From UBA6522 sp965221035 (lineage in GTDB: Bacteria; Pseudomonadota; Gammaproteobacteria; Steroidobacterales; Rariloculaceae): 64,000 nt of DNA. Under the pieces are notes generated by a model. That model saw only the letters and a list, made by a program, of their open reading frames with translations. It had not been told where the DNA came from and did no database searches. This document shows positions 63,200-64,000 of this stretch, piece by piece. The position numbers and the translations under genes were made by a program. Each line of letters begins with the position of its first letter. Position 1 is the stretch's first letter. The stretch lies in NCBI GenBank assembly GCA_965221035.1, contig OZ244860.1, positions 2,976,001 to 3,040,000 of the forward strand, written 5' to 3'.

Positions 63200-64000
63200 A
63201 TGGGTCGATGGTTCTTCCTGGTCTTCGGATGTCCGCTGCTGGTATCGTGTGGCGGAGGTGGCACGGGAGGCGAGGCGGCGCCCGGAATCAGCGCGGAGAC
63301 GCTGCTCGCCGCAACGACGATTCTGGCGTCGGACGAATTCGAGGGCCGCGCGCCGGGTTCGCCCGGCGAGGAACTCACCGTCGAGTACCTGATCGAGCAG
63401 TTCAGCGCGCTCGGACTGGAGCCGGGCAACCCCGACGGCACCTGGGTGCAGGACGTGCCGCTGGTGGGAATCACCCCGCAGCCGCCCCAGAACCTGGTGG
63501 TCTCCGACGGCGAGGAGGCGCTCTCCCTGGAACCGGCCGTCGACTACGTGGCCGCGACCCGGCACGTGGTGGATTCCGTGGCGGTCGACGGCGCCGAGCT
63601 GGTCTTCGTGGGCTATGGCGCCCGCGCGCCGGAGTACGACTGGGACGATTTCGGGGACGCCGATCTCAGCGGCAAGATTCTCCTGTTTCTGGTCAACGAC
63701 CCACCGCTGGACGACATCTTCGGCGGACCGGCAATGACCTACTACGGCCGCTGGATGTACAAGCACGAGATCGCGGCGGAGCTGGGCGCCGCGGGATCGC
63801 TGGTCATTCACGAGACCGGGCCGGCCGGCTATCCGTGGGAGGTGATCGGCGCGACACCCTTCGGGGAATCGTTCGACCTGGCGGCGCCGGACGACAATCT
63901 GGGCCGCGCCACCATCGAGGGATGGGTGCAGCGGGCCACGGCCGAGGCGATTTTCGAATTGGCGGGACTCGACTTCGAGACGGCGAAACGGCAGGCGGCC
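63200..64000 (+). CDS. M28-family peptidase lipoprotein, N-terminal part
   Basis: The gene runs off the end of the window; 267 codons are present. It starts at ATG after GGGGAGGGAG. The signal peptide ends in a lipobox (PLLVSCGGG). The sequence LASDEFEGRAPGSPGEELTV is the usual opening of M28 (aminopeptidase S/Y-like) peptidases, followed by a PA-like insert (AELVFVGYGARAPEYDWDDF, LSGKILLFLVND). The zinc-binding half lies beyond the window. It is probably an envelope-anchored aminopeptidase releasing single amino acids. It begins 50 bp after the drug exporter. Confidence 0.85.
   Translation, partial: MGRWFFLVFGCPLLVSCGGGGTGGEAAPGISAETLLAATTILASDEFEGRAPGSPGEELTVEYLIEQFSALGLEPGNPDGTWVQDVPLVGITPQPPQNLVVSDGEEALSLEPAVDYVAATRHVVDSVAVDGAELVFVGYGARAPEYDWDDFGDADLSGKILLFLVNDPPLDDIFGGPAMTYYGRWMYKHEIAAELGAAGSLVIHETGPAGYPWEVIGATPFGESFDLAAPDDNLGRATIEGWVQRATAEAIFELAGLDFETAKRQAA

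Noticed and set aside
1..64000. CRISPR arrays, tRNA or rRNA genes, insertion sequences and riboswitches
   Set aside because: No regular repeats, cloverleaf candidates, transposase frames or known riboswitch cores were recognised on reading either strand; weak structured RNAs could be missed without a covariance search.

Overview
The window is a GC-rich stretch of a Gram-negative chromosome. Four TonB-dependent outer-membrane receptors, many Sec signal peptides and lipoboxes, a cytochrome b561/cytochrome c pair and a DegP-like protein point to Pseudomonadota, most likely a heterotrophic gammaproteobacterium. No rRNA, tRNA, CRISPR array, insertion sequence or origin was recognised, so the lineage is inferred from gene content only.

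Layout. (1) 1-3.6 kb: the end of a molybdenum hydroxylase operon, with a cut-off catalytic subunit, an FAD subunit with extra cysteines, a 52-residue membrane peptide, a membrane cytochrome b and an unknown protein. A truncated Phd-type antitoxin follows. (2) 3.8-47.7 kb: a 44-kb catabolic island and the main interest of the window. It holds six intact secreted proteins of the M24 (pita-bread: prolidase, creatinase, DddP, DoeA) superfamily plus the scar of a seventh. It also holds three closely related TonB receptors, three HxxxH-type secreted or lipoproteins (one with an in-frame stop), two proline-racemase-superfamily enzymes and two M29/NicX-like metalloenzymes. Two cog1228 prolidase-like amidohydrolases, a CocE/X-Pro-dipeptidyl-peptidase-like hydrolase and a DUF885 peptidase add further hydrolytic capacity. 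Downstream enzymes are a DapA-family aldolase/deaminase, an aldehyde dehydrogenase, an aldo/keto reductase, an SDR and an MDR oxidoreductase. A hydantoin-racemase relative, a JmjC/cupin_8 protein, an SSS symporter, two MFS carriers, a TolB-like propeller and one FCD-type GntR regulator complete the set. (3) 47.7-55.6 kb: a TonB receptor with two DUF6152-type periplasmic proteins, a metallo-beta-lactamase-fold hydrolase, cytochrome b561, a cytochrome c'-like lipoprotein and a carboxymuconolactone-decarboxylase-family protein. (4) 55.7-64 kb: a small accessory membrane operon, a DegP-like protein lacking catalytic His and Asp, an 1101-residue fused MFS/spermidine-synthase protein, an orphan RHH antitoxin, a zinc metallopeptidase, a Bcr/CflA drug exporter and the start of an M28 peptidase lipoprotein.

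The island appears to be one regulon. A 13-16 bp palindrome of the form GAATAY-N-RTATACAAT occurs in eight intergenic regions, always next to island genes (9054, 11073, 16278, 29917, 31394, 33827, 42285, 45074). It was not seen in the flanking regions. It resembles GntR-family operators, and the only GntR gene in the window lies in the island at 18337.

Working model (inference): an oligopeptide or small amide rich in proline, hydroxyproline or a related imino acid enters through the TonB receptors. Secreted M24-like, CocE-like and DUF885 proteins process it, and SSS/MFS carriers move the product inward. Inside the cell the cog1228 and M29-like hydrolases, proline-racemase enzymes, DapA-family deaminase and semialdehyde dehydrogenase act. 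The last three match the 4-hydroxyproline pathway, but the D-hydroxyproline oxidase is not in the window, so the substrate is not proven. Five of the six M24 proteins lack one or both of the canonical metal-binding aspartates, so they may be metal-independent enzymes (as creatinase is) or binding proteins.
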